Assembly (NCBI GenBank): GCA_036403155.1
Contig: DASWRM010000074.1
Coordinates: forward strand, 32,566 to 96,565
Length of the DNA stretch: 64,000 nucleotides
Direction: 5' to 3'
From: Gaiellales bacterium
Lineage (GTDB): Bacteria > Actinomycetota > Thermoleophilia > Gaiellales > JAICJC01
Position numbers and translations under genes: made by a program. The notes beneath the pieces are model-generated. The model ran no database searches, was not told the DNA's origin, and was given only the letters and a program-made list of their open reading frames with translations. This document shows positions 1-7,297 of the stretch, piece by piece. Position 1 is the first letter of the stretch; every line of letters starts with the position of its first letter.

Positions 1-1
1 C

Positions 2-262
2 CTGCACACTCTGACGCTCGAGGTGCAGATGCTGGCCCGCGCGTGCGGCAAGACCAACATCCACAGCCTGGAGCCCGAGGATCTCTGCGCGCTGACCACC
101 GAGGCCGCCGCGATGGCCCGTGTGCCGCTGGCCGGCACGACGTACATCCCGGGCGTGACCGAGGAGCGGACGCTGAACGAGATCCGCCGGCTGGTTGCGC
201 GCCAGCACCAGGATGACGTGCTGAGCTCCCACGACACGCCGCTGCATGCGGCTGGAGACTGA
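2..262 (+). CDS. C-terminal part of an FMN-dependent glutamate synthase-like protein (second mgsC-type gene), cut by window edge
   Basis: Only the last 86 codons are inside the window; the reading frame is open from base 2. The segment LEVQMLARACGK followed by a 'LEPEDL' motif aligns closely with the C-terminus of the complete mgsC-like gene at 15417-16844 (EMQMFARACGK, LEPEDL), so this is a paralogue of the FMN-binding glutamate synthase domain protein. It lacks the Cys cluster and barrel, which must lie to the left. The stop is two bases before the start of the next gene, so the two are probably cotranscribed. Whether it belongs to a second N-methylglutamate synthase or to another GltS-like complex cannot be told from this fragment. 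Confidence 0.8.
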   Translation: MHTLTLEVQMLARACGKTNIHSLEPEDLCALTTEAAAMARVPLAGTTYIPGVTEERTLNEIRRLVARQHQDDVLSSHDTPLHAAGD

Positions 263-264
263 CG

Positions 265-696
265 ATGACGAAGGAACCCGACAAGACCACCGTCGGCATC
301 GACGCCGAGTACCTGTCCGGCCATCGCTTCCCGTACCAGGAGGACATGAGCCTGATCGAGGACATCGATCTCATGGCCGCGACGCCGGGCGAGGACATCA
401 ACTGGCTGGAGGACGTCGAGCTGCTCGAAGAGGACGGCCTTCCGGCGGTCTTCGACCGGTATTCGAACTCGTTTCTGAAGCTCTACTTCGACGTTCCGGC
501 CGGGCGCGAGAACGAGATCGCGCGCAAGGTGCTGATCATGCACCTCCAGTCCGGGAACAGCTACGGGATCCAGCTGAAGGAGCAGCACTGCAAGTTCCCT
601 CAGCCCGAGCTGGGCAGCTGGGTCGAGAACTCGAAGACCGTCGGCGAGAACTGGCAGCCGCCGGTGCTCGAGGGCTGGGAACCGCCGATCCACTGA
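265..696 (+). CDS. Unrecognised acidic 143-aa protein, cotranscribed with a glutamate-synthase-like gene
   Basis: ATG start two bases after the preceding stop, so translational coupling is likely. I do not recognise the family. The N-terminal half (about residues 20-65) is very acidic, with two near-repeats of the type EDIDL/EDVELL. The middle contains a short strand-rich stretch (FLKLYFDVP) followed by a helix (ENEIARKVLIMHLQ), and the end is aromatic-rich (Trp near the C-terminus). There is no signal peptide or membrane segment, and a single Cys. By position it could be an accessory subunit or regulator of the neighbouring GltS-like enzyme; this is inference only. A strong hairpin at 784-814 follows it. 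Confidence 0.75.
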   Translation: MTKEPDKTTVGIDAEYLSGHRFPYQEDMSLIEDIDLMAATPGEDINWLEDVELLEEDGLPAVFDRYSNSFLKLYFDVPAGRENEIARKVLIMHLQSGNSYGIQLKEQHCKFPQPELGSWVENSKTVGENWQPPVLEGWEPPIH

Positions 697-783
697 GCGC
701 GGCCGGCCGGGTCTTCACGCGGCCTGTCAAAAGTTGTAGATTCGCGCTGCGCCCCCCGCAGAAGGGCGCACGACTCCGGCTCA

Positions 784-814
784 GGAGCGCCCGCCACGGC
801 CCGGCGGGCGCTCC
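784..814 (+). terminator. Terminator-like hairpin after the 143-aa gene
   Basis: Perfect 12-bp stem (784-795 with 803-814) and a 7-base loop. There is no U-run after it, as is common in high-GC genomes. It separates the glutamate-synthase-like pair from the nucleotidyltransferase gene at 841. Confidence 0.65.
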
Positions 815-828
815 CTAGCTCTCCCGCG

Positions 829-834
829 TACGCT
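829..834 (+). promoter_or_regulatory. Candidate -10 element (TACGCT) of a leaderless nucleotidyltransferase mRNA
   Basis: TACGCT ends exactly 6 nt before the GTG start at 841, which would put the transcription start at or next to the start codon. No good -35 is visible. The same layout recurs at several other genes in the window. Confidence 0.4.
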
Positions 835-840
835 GTTGCC

Positions 841-1245
841 GTGGGGCGCGCCGAGAATCTTGCGGCGGTGGAGCGGTTCCGCCGCGCGTGTCGGGCAGAC
901 GCGGACGTCGTGGCGGCGTTCCTGGGTGGGTCGTATGCCGCACGGACGGACCGCCCCGATTCGGACATCGACCTGTACCTGATCACCGAACGGGAGCGCT
1001 ACGACGCCTTCGTTGCGCGCCTCGATGACTTCATGGCGTCGTGGTCGCAGCCGGTCTCGACGGAGCTCGTGCGCGACTTCGAGGGACTGGGGTTCGACCT
1101 GCTGCCGTTCCGGCTTGCCGACGGCGTGCGCGGCGAGCTGGCGCTGGCTCACACCGGCAACTTCCGGTCGACCCACGGCGGCCCGCACCGCGTGCTGACG
1201 GATCCCACCGGGCTGCTCGACGGCGTTGTCTTCCCCCAGCGTTAG
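841..1245 (+). CDS. Small nucleotidyltransferase-fold protein
   Basis: 134 residues from a GTG start. Residues about 28-44 hold the nucleotidyltransferase signature: Gly-Ser at the helix start (GGSYAARTD) followed by SDIDLYL, with the paired Asp residues used to bind metal. This matches minimal nucleotidyltransferase (MNT) or aminoglycoside-adenylyltransferase-like domains. It is short compared with full aminoglycoside adenylyltransferases, which have a C-terminal helical domain of over 100 residues, so it is either a minimal protein or a truncated one. Substrate unknown. No HEPN-type partner gene lies beside it, which argues against a simple MNT-HEPN toxin pair. Confidence 0.7.
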   Translation: MGRAENLAAVERFRRACRADADVVAAFLGGSYAARTDRPDSDIDLYLITERERYDAFVARLDDFMASWSQPVSTELVRDFEGLGFDLLPFRLADGVRGELALAHTGNFRSTHGGPHRVLTDPTGLLDGVVFPQR

Positions 1246-1335
1246 GCGACGGTGGGGATCCCTGAGCGAGTCGCGACGTTCTGTGACGCGGCCGTTGCGC
1301 GGGAAAACGGGCTCGCGACCGCGGCCGTCCGCCGG

Positions 1336-1758
1336 CTACTCCAGCAGCGCGGCCGCCTTCTCGACCATCTCCCGCTCGCCGCGGTAGCTCAGCCGCTTCA
1401 AGTCGTCCAGCGGGATCCATTGCGCGCGTGCCACCTCCCGCCGCATGGCCGGCTGGATGTGCCCGATCCGGCCGCGGCGGAAGCGCAGCAGATAGAAGAT
1501 CACCACCTTGAACACCCGCACCCCGCCGCGCGTGTAGACGTACCGCACGTCACCGAGCCGGCGATCGAGCGAGCACTCGATCCCCGCCTCCTCGTGCACC
1601 TCCCGCAGCGCTGTGGCGTCGGCCTGCTCCCCCGGGTCGATCAGCCCCTTGGGCAGGGCCAGCACGTCCGGCCGGCCGGCCGGCTCGATCGCGGCGAACC
1701 ACCAGCGGCCGCGCATGCGGCGGACGGCGACGCCACCCGACGACAGCTCGCGCGGCAT
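1336..1758 (-). CDS. NUDIX hydrolase
   Basis: 140 residues from ATG 1758, whose first base is the last base of the upstream stop (TGATG), so translation is probably coupled to the hydrolase gene. The Nudix box is visible as GLIDPGE followed by REVHEEAGIE, carrying the REx2EE metal-binding glutamates. NUDIX enzymes hydrolyse nucleoside diphosphates linked to another group. The sequence resembles the (di)nucleotide polyphosphate or MutT-like subfamily but the substrate cannot be deduced. A longer reading frame upstream overlaps the neighbouring gene and is not used. Confidence 0.85.
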   Translation of the reverse strand: MPRELSSGGVAVRRMRGRWWFAAIEPAGRPDVLALPKGLIDPGEQADATALREVHEEAGIECSLDRRLGDVRYVYTRGGVRVFKVVIFYLLRFRRGRIGHIQPAMRREVARAQWIPLDDLKRLSYRGEREMVEKAAALLE

Positions 1759-2516
1759 CAGGCCGCCGGTGCGGCCCGCCTGTCGGCCGCCGCAGCAACG
1801 AACGCCCGGAAGACGCCGAGCCACCGGTCGTCCCACCGCCAGCCCTCGTGCAGCTCGCACTGCATCGCGAGCACGAACCGTCCCGGCATCTCCAGCGCCT
1901 CGATGACGCCGTCGGAGGCGCGCGCCGACACGACCAGCCCTTCGCCGATCCGATCGACGGCCTGATGGTGGAAGCTGTCCACCTCCGCCTCCTCGGCCCC
2001 GGTGAGCTCGTGCAGCAGTGATCCGGGCTCGATGCCGATCGGATGGCGCGGGTGCTCCGGCACCGGCGCACCGGCCATGGTCGCGTCCTTGAAGCGGCGC
2101 CAGTACCGGCCGGTGGCATCGCTCGGGTGGCCGCGGTATGCCGGGTCGAGGCTCAGGTCCTGGAGCATCGTCCCGCCCAGCGCGACGTTCAGGGCCTGCA
2201 TGCCCCGGCAGGCGCCGATGATCGGCATGCCACGGTCGACGGCGCGTCGGATGAGATCGAGCTCGAACGCGTCCCGCGCCGGGTCGAGCGGGCCGAGCAG
2301 CGCATGCGGCTCCTGGCCGTAGCGTGCCGGGTCGATGTCGTGCCCCGCTGCGATCATCAGCCCGTCGACGCGGTCGAGCAGGTCGTCGACCGCCTCCTCC
2401 AGTCGCGGCAGCGTGACCGGCAGCCCGCCGGCCATGGCGATCGGCCGCTGGTAGCCCTCGCCGAGGTAGTCGCCGACGTCCCGGAAGCTGGTGGAGACCC
2501 CGATCAGCGGCTTCAT
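1758..2516 (-). CDS. Class I glutamine amidotransferase-like gamma-glutamyl hydrolase (peptidase C26, PuuD-like)
   Basis: 252 residues. The nucleophile elbow GACRGMQ places the catalytic Cys at residue 103, and the FHHQAV motif near residue 180 carries the catalytic His, as in PuuD and related gamma-glutamyl hydrolases. PuuD hydrolyses gamma-glutamyl-gamma-aminobutyrate in the gamma-glutamylated putrescine pathway. Here the gene follows an FAD amine-oxidase-like gene by 16 nt and precedes a NUDIX gene. A role in releasing a product from a gamma-glutamylated amine is plausible because glutamyl-amine chemistry dominates the region, but no PuuA or PuuC homologue is adjacent. Confidence 0.85.
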   Translation of the reverse strand: MKPLIGVSTSFRDVGDYLGEGYQRPIAMAGGLPVTLPRLEEAVDDLLDRVDGLMIAAGHDIDPARYGQEPHALLGPLDPARDAFELDLIRRAVDRGMPIIGACRGMQALNVALGGTMLQDLSLDPAYRGHPSDATGRYWRRFKDATMAGAPVPEHPRHPIGIEPGSLLHELTGAEEAEVDSFHHQAVDRIGEGLVVSARASDGVIEALEMPGRFVLAMQCELHEGWRWDDRWLGVFRAFVAAAADRRAAPAA

Positions 2517-2532
2517 CGCTACCCCCGGCGGT

Positions 2533-3840
2533 TCACGACCACGGGTAGGGGCTGTTCGACACCGGGTGCAGGTCGCCCGTCGCGAACCGCTCGTAGCGGA
2601 ACGGGTAGAGCAGGCTGCTGTGGCCGCCGGTGACGACCTTCGCCACCTCGCGTCCGACCCCGATCATCTTATAGCCGTGGTTCGAGTCGGCGATCACGTA
2701 GACGTTCGGGCGCATGTAGTCGAACACCGGGAAGCTGTCGACGGTGAAGCAGCCGACGCCGCCGGAGCGGATGTTCCGGTACGTCGCGCGCTTGCCCTCG
2801 AACCGCTTCATGCAGTGCGACAGCGATGCGCACCACATGTCCGCGAAGGCGGGCTCCACCGACGCCGTCGGATACGGATCGACCTCGAACTCCTCGCCGA
2901 CGATGACGGGCGCCGCTCCGCCCTGCACGCCGTGCAGGTCCTGCTTGAAGTAGTTGCCCCAGAACTCGTCCGTGATCAGCTTGCCGTCGTCGTCGTAGAG
3001 CGGGGCGTCCGAGTCGACGTGGAGCACCGGCGGCATGGAGCCGTCCTCGAGCGAGAGCAGCTTCGGGTCGACCTCGATCTCGCCCTCCTGGAGGTACCAG
3101 TAGGTCCACATGTTCTTGTTCTCGTGCAGCTCCCCGTCCGGCGTGCGCACGTCGAGCCGGTTGGGAAGGCCGAGCATCGTCCAGATCTCCTCGACCCAGG
3201 GGCCGACGCCGACGATCACCTGCTCGGGCGCGATGTCCCCCTGGTCGGTGTGCACCGTGGTCACCGCGCCGGAGCCGTCCATCTCGAAGCCGGTCACACG
3301 CACGCCGTCGACGAGCCGTGCACCGGCCTGCTTGGCCTTCGCCGCGAGCCCGTGCAGCGACGCCATGTTGTTGGCGAAGCCGCCCTTCTCCTCGTGCAGG
3401 CAGACGTGTACGCCCTGTGCCCGCCAGTCGGGGAAGAGGCGGAGCATGTAGTCCCGCACCTCCTGCTCGCCGACCACAAGCTCCGACGGATAGCCGATGT
3501 TCTGCTGGCGCTGGTGCACCTCGGTCAGGTCGCCGACCTGACGCTCGGCGCCGAGCGCCATGTAGCCGACCGGGTGGTAGCTGAAAGCCTCCGGATCCTG
3601 CTCCCACACCTCGACGTTCGCGGCCATCAGCTCGCTCATCGCCGGCTGGTAGTAGTTGTTGCGAACGACGCCGCAGGCAATGCCGGACGCGCCGGCACCA
3701 ACCCCGGTCTTGTCGATCACCAGGACGTCGGGCTCCTCCCCTGAGGCGGCCTGCTCCTTGGCCAGGTGCCAGGCGCTCGAGAGGCCGTGGATACCGGCCC
3801 CGATGACGAGGTACTTCACCGACGAGGGAAGCGAAGACAT
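2533..3840 (-). CDS. FAD-dependent amine oxidoreductase (DadA / sarcosine oxidase beta-like)
   Basis: 435 residues from ATG 3840, chosen because AAGGAG lies 11 nt upstream; the in-frame ATG at 3861 sits on top of that ribosome site. The N-terminal dinucleotide fold is clear (VIGAGIHG, residues 12-19), followed by GVGAGASG, and the C-terminal FAD contact is seen in IADSNHGYKMIG. This is the DAO superfamily that oxidises secondary or N-methylated amino acids. It is related to the beta subunit at 20548-21759 but is not accompanied by alpha, gamma or delta genes, so it may be a monomeric oxidase or dehydrogenase. It precedes the gamma-glutamyl hydrolase and follows an IclR regulator, with a palindrome between them. 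Confidence 0.85.
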   Translation of the reverse strand: MSSLPSSVKYLVIGAGIHGLSSAWHLAKEQAASGEEPDVLVIDKTGVGAGASGIACGVVRNNYYQPAMSELMAANVEVWEQDPEAFSYHPVGYMALGAERQVGDLTEVHQRQQNIGYPSELVVGEQEVRDYMLRLFPDWRAQGVHVCLHEEKGGFANNMASLHGLAAKAKQAGARLVDGVRVTGFEMDGSGAVTTVHTDQGDIAPEQVIVGVGPWVEEIWTMLGLPNRLDVRTPDGELHENKNMWTYWYLQEGEIEVDPKLLSLEDGSMPPVLHVDSDAPLYDDDGKLITDEFWGNYFKQDLHGVQGGAAPVIVGEEFEVDPYPTASVEPAFADMWCASLSHCMKRFEGKRATYRNIRSGGVGCFTVDSFPVFDYMRPNVYVIADSNHGYKMIGVGREVAKVVTGGHSSLLYPFRYERFATGDLHPVSNSPYPWS

Positions 3841-3859
3841 GGCGGCGTGGGCTCCTTCC

Positions 3860-3876
3860 ATTGCCTTTACGGCAAT
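3860..3876 (-). promoter_or_regulatory. Palindrome upstream of the FAD oxidoreductase gene, candidate IclR operator
   Basis: Perfect 6-bp arms ATTGCC and GGCAAT around a 5-bp centre give a 17-bp palindrome 20-36 bp upstream of the ATG at 3840. It lies in the 45-bp gap between the IclR gene and the oxidoreductase gene, both on the minus strand. IclR proteins bind palindromes of about this size. Confidence 0.5.
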
Positions 3877-3885
3877 AGCGTTTCT

Positions 3886-4662
3886 CTACTGGACCGGCTC
3901 ATTGTACCCCAGGCTCGCGGACAGCGCACGTGCCCGCTCGAGCAGCACCGGGAGCGCGGCGTCGCGCTTCTTGCGGCCGAAGCGGCCGGCCGGCCCCTGG
4001 ACGCCGAGGATCGCTGCGAGCGCGCCGTTTGCGCCGAAGACGGGCGCCGCAAGCGCGTTCAGGTCGACCTCGCGCTCCTTCACCCCCTGCGCCCACCCCT
4101 GGTTGCGCACCTGTGCGATCTCGGCCTTCAGCGCCTTGCGGTCGACCATCGTGCGGTCCGTGAACCGCTCGAGATCGCCGTCCGGCAGCGGTGCGGGCGC
4201 GAAGGCGAGCATCACCTTGCCCGTCGCGGTGGCGTGCGCGACGCTCGGGCGGCCGACCCGTGCCACGCTCGCAACGGACTGGCGACTGGCGACGAAGTCG
4301 ACCGTGACCGCCTCCCGCTCGCCGCCGATCGACAGGGTCGCCGTCTCGCCGGTCGCCTCCTCGAGCGCCGCGAGATGCGGCCGCGCGAGGGCGCGCAGAT
4401 CGAGGCTCGACATCATGTGGTTGGCCAGGCGGATCAGGTGCGGTCCGAGCCGGTAGCGCCCGGAATCCGGCAGGTGCTCGACGTACCCGCCTGCCACGAG
4501 CGTCGAGAGCAGGCGCGAGACGGTGCTTGCGTTGATGCCCGTGCGCCGGGAGATCTCGTTCGTGCCAACCTCGCCGGGGATCTCCAGGAAGGCGTCGAGC
4601 ACGCGGAGCGCCCGCTCCACCGCCTCGAGGCGCCGCTCTGCCGGTCGTCCGGTGGGTGGCAT
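3886..4662 (-). CDS. IclR-family transcriptional regulator
   Basis: 258 residues. The N-terminal winged helix-turn-helix spans about residues 10-75, with the recognition stretch TGINASTVSRLLSTL. The C-terminal effector-binding domain (about 85-250) follows and includes the VAHATATGKVMLAF segment typical of IclR. IclR proteins mostly control small catabolic operons and sense the pathway substrate or product. This gene is directly upstream of and codirectional with the oxidoreductase/hydrolase/NUDIX set, so that set is the likely target. GAGAAT, a -10-like hexamer, ends 6 nt before the ATG, suggesting a leaderless transcript. Confidence 0.9.
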   Translation of the reverse strand: MPPTGRPAERRLEAVERALRVLDAFLEIPGEVGTNEISRRTGINASTVSRLLSTLVAGGYVEHLPDSGRYRLGPHLIRLANHMMSSLDLRALARPHLAALEEATGETATLSIGGEREAVTVDFVASRQSVASVARVGRPSVAHATATGKVMLAFAPAPLPDGDLERFTDRTMVDRKALKAEIAQVRNQGWAQGVKEREVDLNALAAPVFGANGALAAILGVQGPAGRFGRKKRDAALPVLLERARALSASLGYNEPVQ

Positions 4663-4698
4663 GCGCCTATTCTCGCGCAGCCGGCGGCGGCGCGTGGC

Positions 4699-5184
4699 CT
4701 ACGGGCCTTCGCCCACCACCCAGAGCAGGCAGCTGGCCCGCTTCCGGATCCGCTTGACGACCCGGCGGAAGAACTTGGGACGCAGGCGCGAACGGTCGGG
4801 CCCCAGCACGAGCAGCGCGGCGTCGCGCTCGCCGGCCACCTCGAGCAGCGCCTCCACCGGCCGGGGGCTTCGCACGCGCAGGTGCTCCACCTCGAGACCG
4901 AGCGCCACCGTCTGCTCGACCAGCCGGCGGATCGCCATGCGGTCGACGTCCTCCTCGAGGTCGGCGTAGCGCATCGCAATCGACTGCGGCCAGAACGGCA
5001 CCTCGACCGCGTCGACGACGATCAGCTTGACCCCGCCTTCGAGCGCCGCCTGGATTGCCACGCGAGCGCAGTCCGGGTCGAACGGCACCGCGAGCGTTGC
5101 CAGCATCACCGGCCTGGTGCGTGGGCTCCCGCTGACCGGCGGTGCATCCGGGATCCGGGTGTGCTGGCGCAGCAACGGGCTCAC
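4699..5184 (-). CDS. UspA-family universal stress protein
   Basis: 161 residues from GTG 5184, overlapping the upstream stop by four bases (GTGA), so the two genes are coupled. The sequence has the alternating strand/helix pattern of UspA, with LATLAVPFD near residue 28 and DAALLVLGPDR before a C-terminal strand (CLLWVVGEG). It lacks a clear GxxG(9x)G(S/T) ATP-binding signature, so it may be of the non-ATP-binding type. The first 25 residues are Pro/Arg-rich and not part of the fold; the true start might be the internal ATG near residue 27. Confidence 0.75.
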   Translation of the reverse strand: MSPLLRQHTRIPDAPPVSGSPRTRPVMLATLAVPFDPDCARVAIQAALEGGVKLIVVDAVEVPFWPQSIAMRYADLEEDVDRMAIRRLVEQTVALGLEVEHLRVRSPRPVEALLEVAGERDAALLVLGPDRSRLRPKFFRRVVKRIRKRASCLLWVVGEGP

Positions 5185-5540
5185 TCCGCTGTCAGTTCCC
5201 AGCTCCGCGTCAGCTCATTCACCGCCCGGCGGTGTCGGCGGTGCACGAACGGCTTGATGTAGAGGAACCAGCCGACCAGCACCACGCCGAGACCGGCGAG
5301 CGTGGGGATGAACTGCCGCGTGATGGCGACCGCGAGCACGACCAGCGCGAGCACCGCGACGACGCCGAGGTTGGCGTAGCGGTAGCGCCGGTCGAGCGCC
5401 GCGATGGCCGCATACTCCGCCGCGGGGATCTGCGTCGTGTCGTACGTCCGGCCGCACGCCGAGCACGTCCATGAGTCGCCGTAGCCGGCTCGCCCCTCGG
5501 CGCCGCAATCACAGCGCAGCGTGATGGACGGCGACCCCAT
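5181..5540 (-). CDS. Small zinc-ribbon membrane protein
   Basis: 119 residues from ATG 5540; the longer frame upstream runs through an intergenic inverted repeat and is not used. A zinc-ribbon-like N-terminus (CDC followed by a CSAC motif within the first 27 residues) precedes two hydrophobic segments (about residues 50-70 and 73-93, VVAVLALVVLAVAI and LAGLGVVLVGWFLYI) and a basic C-terminus. The function is unknown. The last four bases overlap the start of the downstream USP gene. Confidence 0.7.
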   Translation of the reverse strand: MGSPSITLRCDCGAEGRAGYGDSWTCSACGRTYDTTQIPAAEYAAIAALDRRYRYANLGVVAVLALVVLAVAITRQFIPTLAGLGVVLVGWFLYIKPFVHRRHRRAVNELTRSWELTAE

Positions 5541-5547
5541 GCCGCGC

Positions 5548-5636
5548 ATCTTCCTCCATACGGACGCCCCGCTGCAACCGGAGCCACGACGAGTGTGCAA
5601 ACGCACCCATGTGGCGTCCGGCGCGTGGAGGAAGAT
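5548..5636. repeat. Imperfect inverted repeat forming a branched stem in a divergent intergenic region
   Basis: ATCTTCCTCCA (5548-5558) pairs perfectly with 5626-5636, and after an asymmetric internal loop GGACGCC (5562-5568) pairs with 5613-5619. A small GTGC/GCAC hairpin (5595-5598 with 5603-5606) sits inside. It lies between the divergent zinc-ribbon gene and APC permease gene. GATCC at 5634-5638 can instead pair with GGATC at 5655-5659, giving a mutually exclusive fold closer to the permease start. It could be a cis-regulatory RNA, a double operator or both. Confidence 0.5.
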
Positions 5637-5706
5637 CCGCTTGACCACTCAACGTGGATCCTGTTTCCTAGTCGTCCCTTCCCGTCCGTCTTCCCTGGAG
5701 GTGCGC

Positions 5707-7227
5707 ATGGCTACGGCTGTTGTCGAGGAACGGGAGCTCCTCAAGACGATCAGCTGGTTCGACGGGTTCGTCGTGGCGCTCGCCAACCCGAGCTTCCTCA
5801 TCACGGGCCTGGGCGGCTCGGCACTGTCGCTGGGCGGCTGGTGGGCGGTGATCCTGTGGACCGCGTCCGTGCTGCTCGGCGCGCTGCACAACTACATCTA
5901 CTCCGAAACGGCGGCGATGTTCCCGAAGCTCTCGGGCGGCATCGCGATCTACGCGCACGAGGCATGGAAACGCTACTTCTCGTTCGTCGGCCCGGTCGCG
6001 GCGTTCGGCTACTGGATCGGCTGGTCCGTGGTGCTCTCGGCCACCGGCGTCGTCGTCGGCTTCCTCATCCAGGCGCAGTTCTACACCTCGTCGGCGACCT
6101 CGGGATTCTGGACGGCGGACGCGAGGCACTTCCTCGGGATCCCCTTCTACTGGTCCTTCCCGATCGCGCTGACGTCGGTGATCATCATCATCATCTGGGC
6201 GTTCAACGTGTCGGGCATGCGTCCGGCGGTGTGGGTCGGGTACATCACCGGAGCTCTGCTCCTGATCCCGCTCGCCGTGATCATGTTCCTGCCCTATCTC
6301 ACCGGTGACTGGCACAGCTCGAACCTGCACAACACGCTGAGCGCAAACGCCCACGGGCTGGGGACCAGCAGCGCCACGTTGGCGGTGGTGTGGCTCTATG
6401 CGATGTGCTGGTCGTCGTACGGCATGGAATGCTGCGCGACGTTCGCGCCCGAATACCACGATACGGCGCGCGACACGCCGAAGGCCCTGCGCGTCGCGGC
6501 CATCTTCGGCGTGATGGTGTACGGCCTGCTGCCGCTCGGGGCGATCGGCACGTTCGGTGACAAGAACATCACGCTCGACAACTACCTGGGCAACTTCTAC
6601 GCCACGACGTTCCACGACATCCTGGGCGGCGGAACCGGCCTGGCGATCCTGCTCCTGTGCGCCGGCATCGTCCTCGCCATGAACACCGCCACGGCGGACG
6701 GGTCGCGGGCGCTCTACGGCATCTCGCAGGACGGGATGACGATCCGGTGGCTGGGGAGGCTGAACAGCAAGCACGTTCCGGCCAATGCGATGACGCTGGA
6801 TGCGCTGCTCAACATCGTGCTGCTGTTCACGTTCGCGTCCGACGCCTCGGGGGCGTTGAAGATCCTGATCTTCTCGAACCTCGGCTACGTGCTCTGCCAT
6901 GTGTTCGCGATGTCGGGCTTCCTGCTGCTGCGCAAGGACCGGCCGGACTGGCCGCGCCCGATCCGGGTCGGTCCGGTCTGGGTCGCCATCGCCGGCGTGC
7001 TGGCTGCCTTCGATGCCGTGCTGCTGGTCTGGGGTGGCTGGAATTCCGGCCTGGCATGGGGCGACACGAGCAAGACGACGGTGTTCCAGGGCATAGCGGT
7101 GCTGTTGATCGCCGTCGTGCTGTACGTCTTCCGGGTGGTCGTGCAGGACCGCCGAAAGCTGGCGTTCCGCATCTGGGCGCCGCGAACGCCGGACGAGCAG
7201 CCGCCTGTGGGCGTGGCCGTCGAGTAA
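5707..7227 (+). CDS. APC-superfamily amino acid/amine permease
   Basis: 506 residues from ATG 5707, with about 12 hydrophobic segments, the first near residues 20-45 and the last near 470-490. It belongs to the amino acid-polyamine-organocation family; the GSRALYGISQDGM segment in the middle resembles the TM8 region loop of such permeases. A predicted plasma-membrane importer; the substrate is not evident. A strong intrinsic terminator follows within 12 nt, so the gene is probably monocistronic. Its proximity to amine-catabolic genes suggests an amino acid or methylated amine substrate, by inference only. Confidence 0.85.
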   Translation: MATAVVEERELLKTISWFDGFVVALANPSFLITGLGGSALSLGGWWAVILWTASVLLGALHNYIYSETAAMFPKLSGGIAIYAHEAWKRYFSFVGPVAAFGYWIGWSVVLSATGVVVGFLIQAQFYTSSATSGFWTADARHFLGIPFYWSFPIALTSVIIIIIWAFNVSGMRPAVWVGYITGALLLIPLAVIMFLPYLTGDWHSSNLHNTLSANAHGLGTSSATLAVVWLYAMCWSSYGMECCATFAPEYHDTARDTPKALRVAAIFGVMVYGLLPLGAIGTFGDKNITLDNYLGNFYATTFHDILGGGTGLAILLLCAGIVLAMNTATADGSRALYGISQDGMTIRWLGRLNSKHVPANAMTLDALLNIVLLFTFASDASGALKILIFSNLGYVLCHVFAMSGFLLLRKDRPDWPRPIRVGPVWVAIAGVLAAFDAVLLVWGGWNSGLAWGDTSKTTVFQGIAVLLIAVVLYVFRVVVQDRRKLAFRIWAPRTPDEQPPVGVAVE

Positions 7228-7237
7228 CCCGCGTACG

Positions 7238-7275
7238 AAAAGGGGGGCGGCCCGCTCGGGCCGCCCCCCTTTTTC
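7238..7275 (+). terminator. Intrinsic terminator after the APC permease, likely bidirectional
   Basis: AAAA, then a G6/C6-containing stem of about 13 bp with a short loop, then TTTTT. The A-run and T-run on both sides make it usable for the permease gene on the plus strand and the acyl-CoA dehydrogenase-like gene on the minus strand. Confidence 0.9.
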
Positions 7276-7297
7276 GTGGACCGTGTCGCCGGTGCCG

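Noticed and set aside
1246..1335. Remnant C-terminal domain of the nucleotidyltransferase after its stop codon
   Set aside because: The same frame stays open after the TAG, but the 30 residues show no convincing family motif and the frame then runs antisense to the NUDIX gene.
841..1758. Toxin-antitoxin pair of nucleotidyltransferase and NUDIX
   Set aside because: The genes are on opposite strands, have separate promoters, and the NUDIX gene is coupled to the C26 hydrolase.
5541..5706. Known riboswitch class (glycine, SAM, guanidine)
   Set aside because: A stem structure is present, but none of the conserved core sequences I know from these classes could be matched.
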